A DNA stretch of 64,000 nt from Rhizobium sp. ARZ01. GTDB lineage: Bacteria > Pseudomonadota > Alphaproteobacteria > Rhizobiales > Rhizobiaceae. The notes below the pieces were generated by a model. The model saw nothing but the letters and a program-made list of their open reading frames with translations, was not told the DNA's origin and did no database searches. Location of the stretch: contig NZ_JACVAE010000001.1 in NCBI RefSeq assembly GCF_014851675.1, forward strand, positions 1,364,001 to 1,428,000, given 5' to 3'. This document shows positions 63,836 through 64,000 of this stretch, one piece after another; within the stretch, counting starts at the first letter, position 1; each line of letters begins with the position of its first letter. Both the position numbers and the translations under genes were made by a program.

Positions 63836-64000
63836 TCAGATGCTTGCGACGTCCGACACGCGGCGGGACACGGTGAAGGCCCGATCGAGGTCCGGATGCA
63901 GCTCCATGCCCAGTCCCGCACCCGGCGGGACGGTGATCATGCCGTTCTTCACCTCCGGCAATGCGGTGACCAGATCGCGGTACCAGGTCTTGTAGAAGGC
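63836..64000 (-). CDS. Enolase-superfamily sugar-acid dehydratase, C-terminal end (continues past window)
   Basis: Only the last 54 codons are inside the window. They read AFYKTWYRDLVTALPEVKNG and MITVPPGAGLGMELHPDL, the C-terminal pattern of mandelate racemase/sugar-acid dehydratases (xylonate, arabinonate or fuconate type). The catalytic residues lie beyond the edge. It should make the 2-keto-3-deoxy acid that the XylX-like enzyme dehydrates. It is the first operon gene visible here. Confidence 0.8.
   Translation of the reverse strand, partial: AFYKTWYRDLVTALPEVKNGMITVPPGAGLGMELHPDLDRAFTVSRRVSDVASI

Noticed and set aside
1..64000. CRISPR arrays, rRNA genes, replication origin
   Set aside because: No regularly spaced repeats, rRNA sequence or repABC/parAB-type origin was seen.

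Overview
The window reads as DNA of an alphaproteobacterium of the Rhizobiaceae (Sinorhizobium/Ensifer, Rhizobium or Shinella type). It has high GC, dense genes with strong G/C third positions, a rhizobial gyrA-coaD-ppiA-ppiB-queA-tgt block, an rlpA-dac-tmk-holB / metG-tatD block, minCDE, DUF982 paralogs, and long sugar and amino-acid ABC transporter operons. I could not place it to species. All gene names come from reading the protein sequences; no database search was run.

Layout. 0-6.6 kb: core block on the plus strand, from the 3' part of gyrA to queA and tgt, with a frameshifted small membrane-protein gene behind gyrA. 6.6-11.4 kb: a secreted DUF4864-type protein and an EF-G-like GTPase on the minus strand, then minCDE on the plus strand. 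11.6-17.9 kb: a minus-strand operon with a polyamine-type ABC importer, an amidase and a TetR regulator, with a promoter/dyad upstream. 18.0-19.1 kb: a decayed IS30-family element. 19.5-21.7 kb: bluB under a cobalamin riboswitch, divergent from a long-form purC. 21.8-30.1 kb: core genes (MBL hydrolase, tatD, metG, holB, tmk, a D,D-carboxypeptidase homologue, rlpA) plus a TSUP permease.

30.1-36 kb is accessory and decayed. It holds DUF982 paralogs, a broken proline-rich peptide gene, an integrase C-terminal remnant, tRNA-Ser(TGA), and a frameshifted gene whose product carries family-A/T7-like polymerase palm motifs. It ends with a truncated AbrB-type transporter fragment. 35.7-43.2 kb is a coherent operon: LysR (E. 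coli LysR type) diverges from lysA, a dapF-like epimerase, a complete polar amino-acid ABC importer, a broken P1-type peptidase and a DppA-type D-aminopeptidase. I read it as a diaminopimelate/peptide salvage-to-lysine system. 43.6-44.7 kb is an internally deleted IS1182-family element.

45.2-56.9 kb is a nine-gene minus-strand operon: RbsB/A/C-type importer, SorC regulator, aldo/keto reductase, GlpD-like dehydrogenase, DhnA/LsrF-type aldolase, FGGY kinase and GMC oxidoreductase. A perfect 9-2-9 palindrome lies ahead of its promoter. It looks like a polyol/sugar pathway with an lsr-like architecture. 56.8-58.2 kb is a graveyard of truncated genes (alpha/beta hydrolase, GlxA-type regulator, DppB-type permease, ornithine cyclodeaminase).

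58.3-64 kb is another minus-strand sugar operon: an enolase-superfamily dehydratase cut by the window edge, an ABC importer, an SDR, a mutarotase-like protein and a XylX-type 2-keto-3-deoxy-pentonate dehydratase. Together these fit a non-phosphorylative (Weimberg-type) route from a pentose to alpha-ketoglutarate semialdehyde. The most unusual items are the LysR-lysA-dapF-importer-D-aminopeptidase operon and the palm-polymerase-like gene beside tRNA-Ser.
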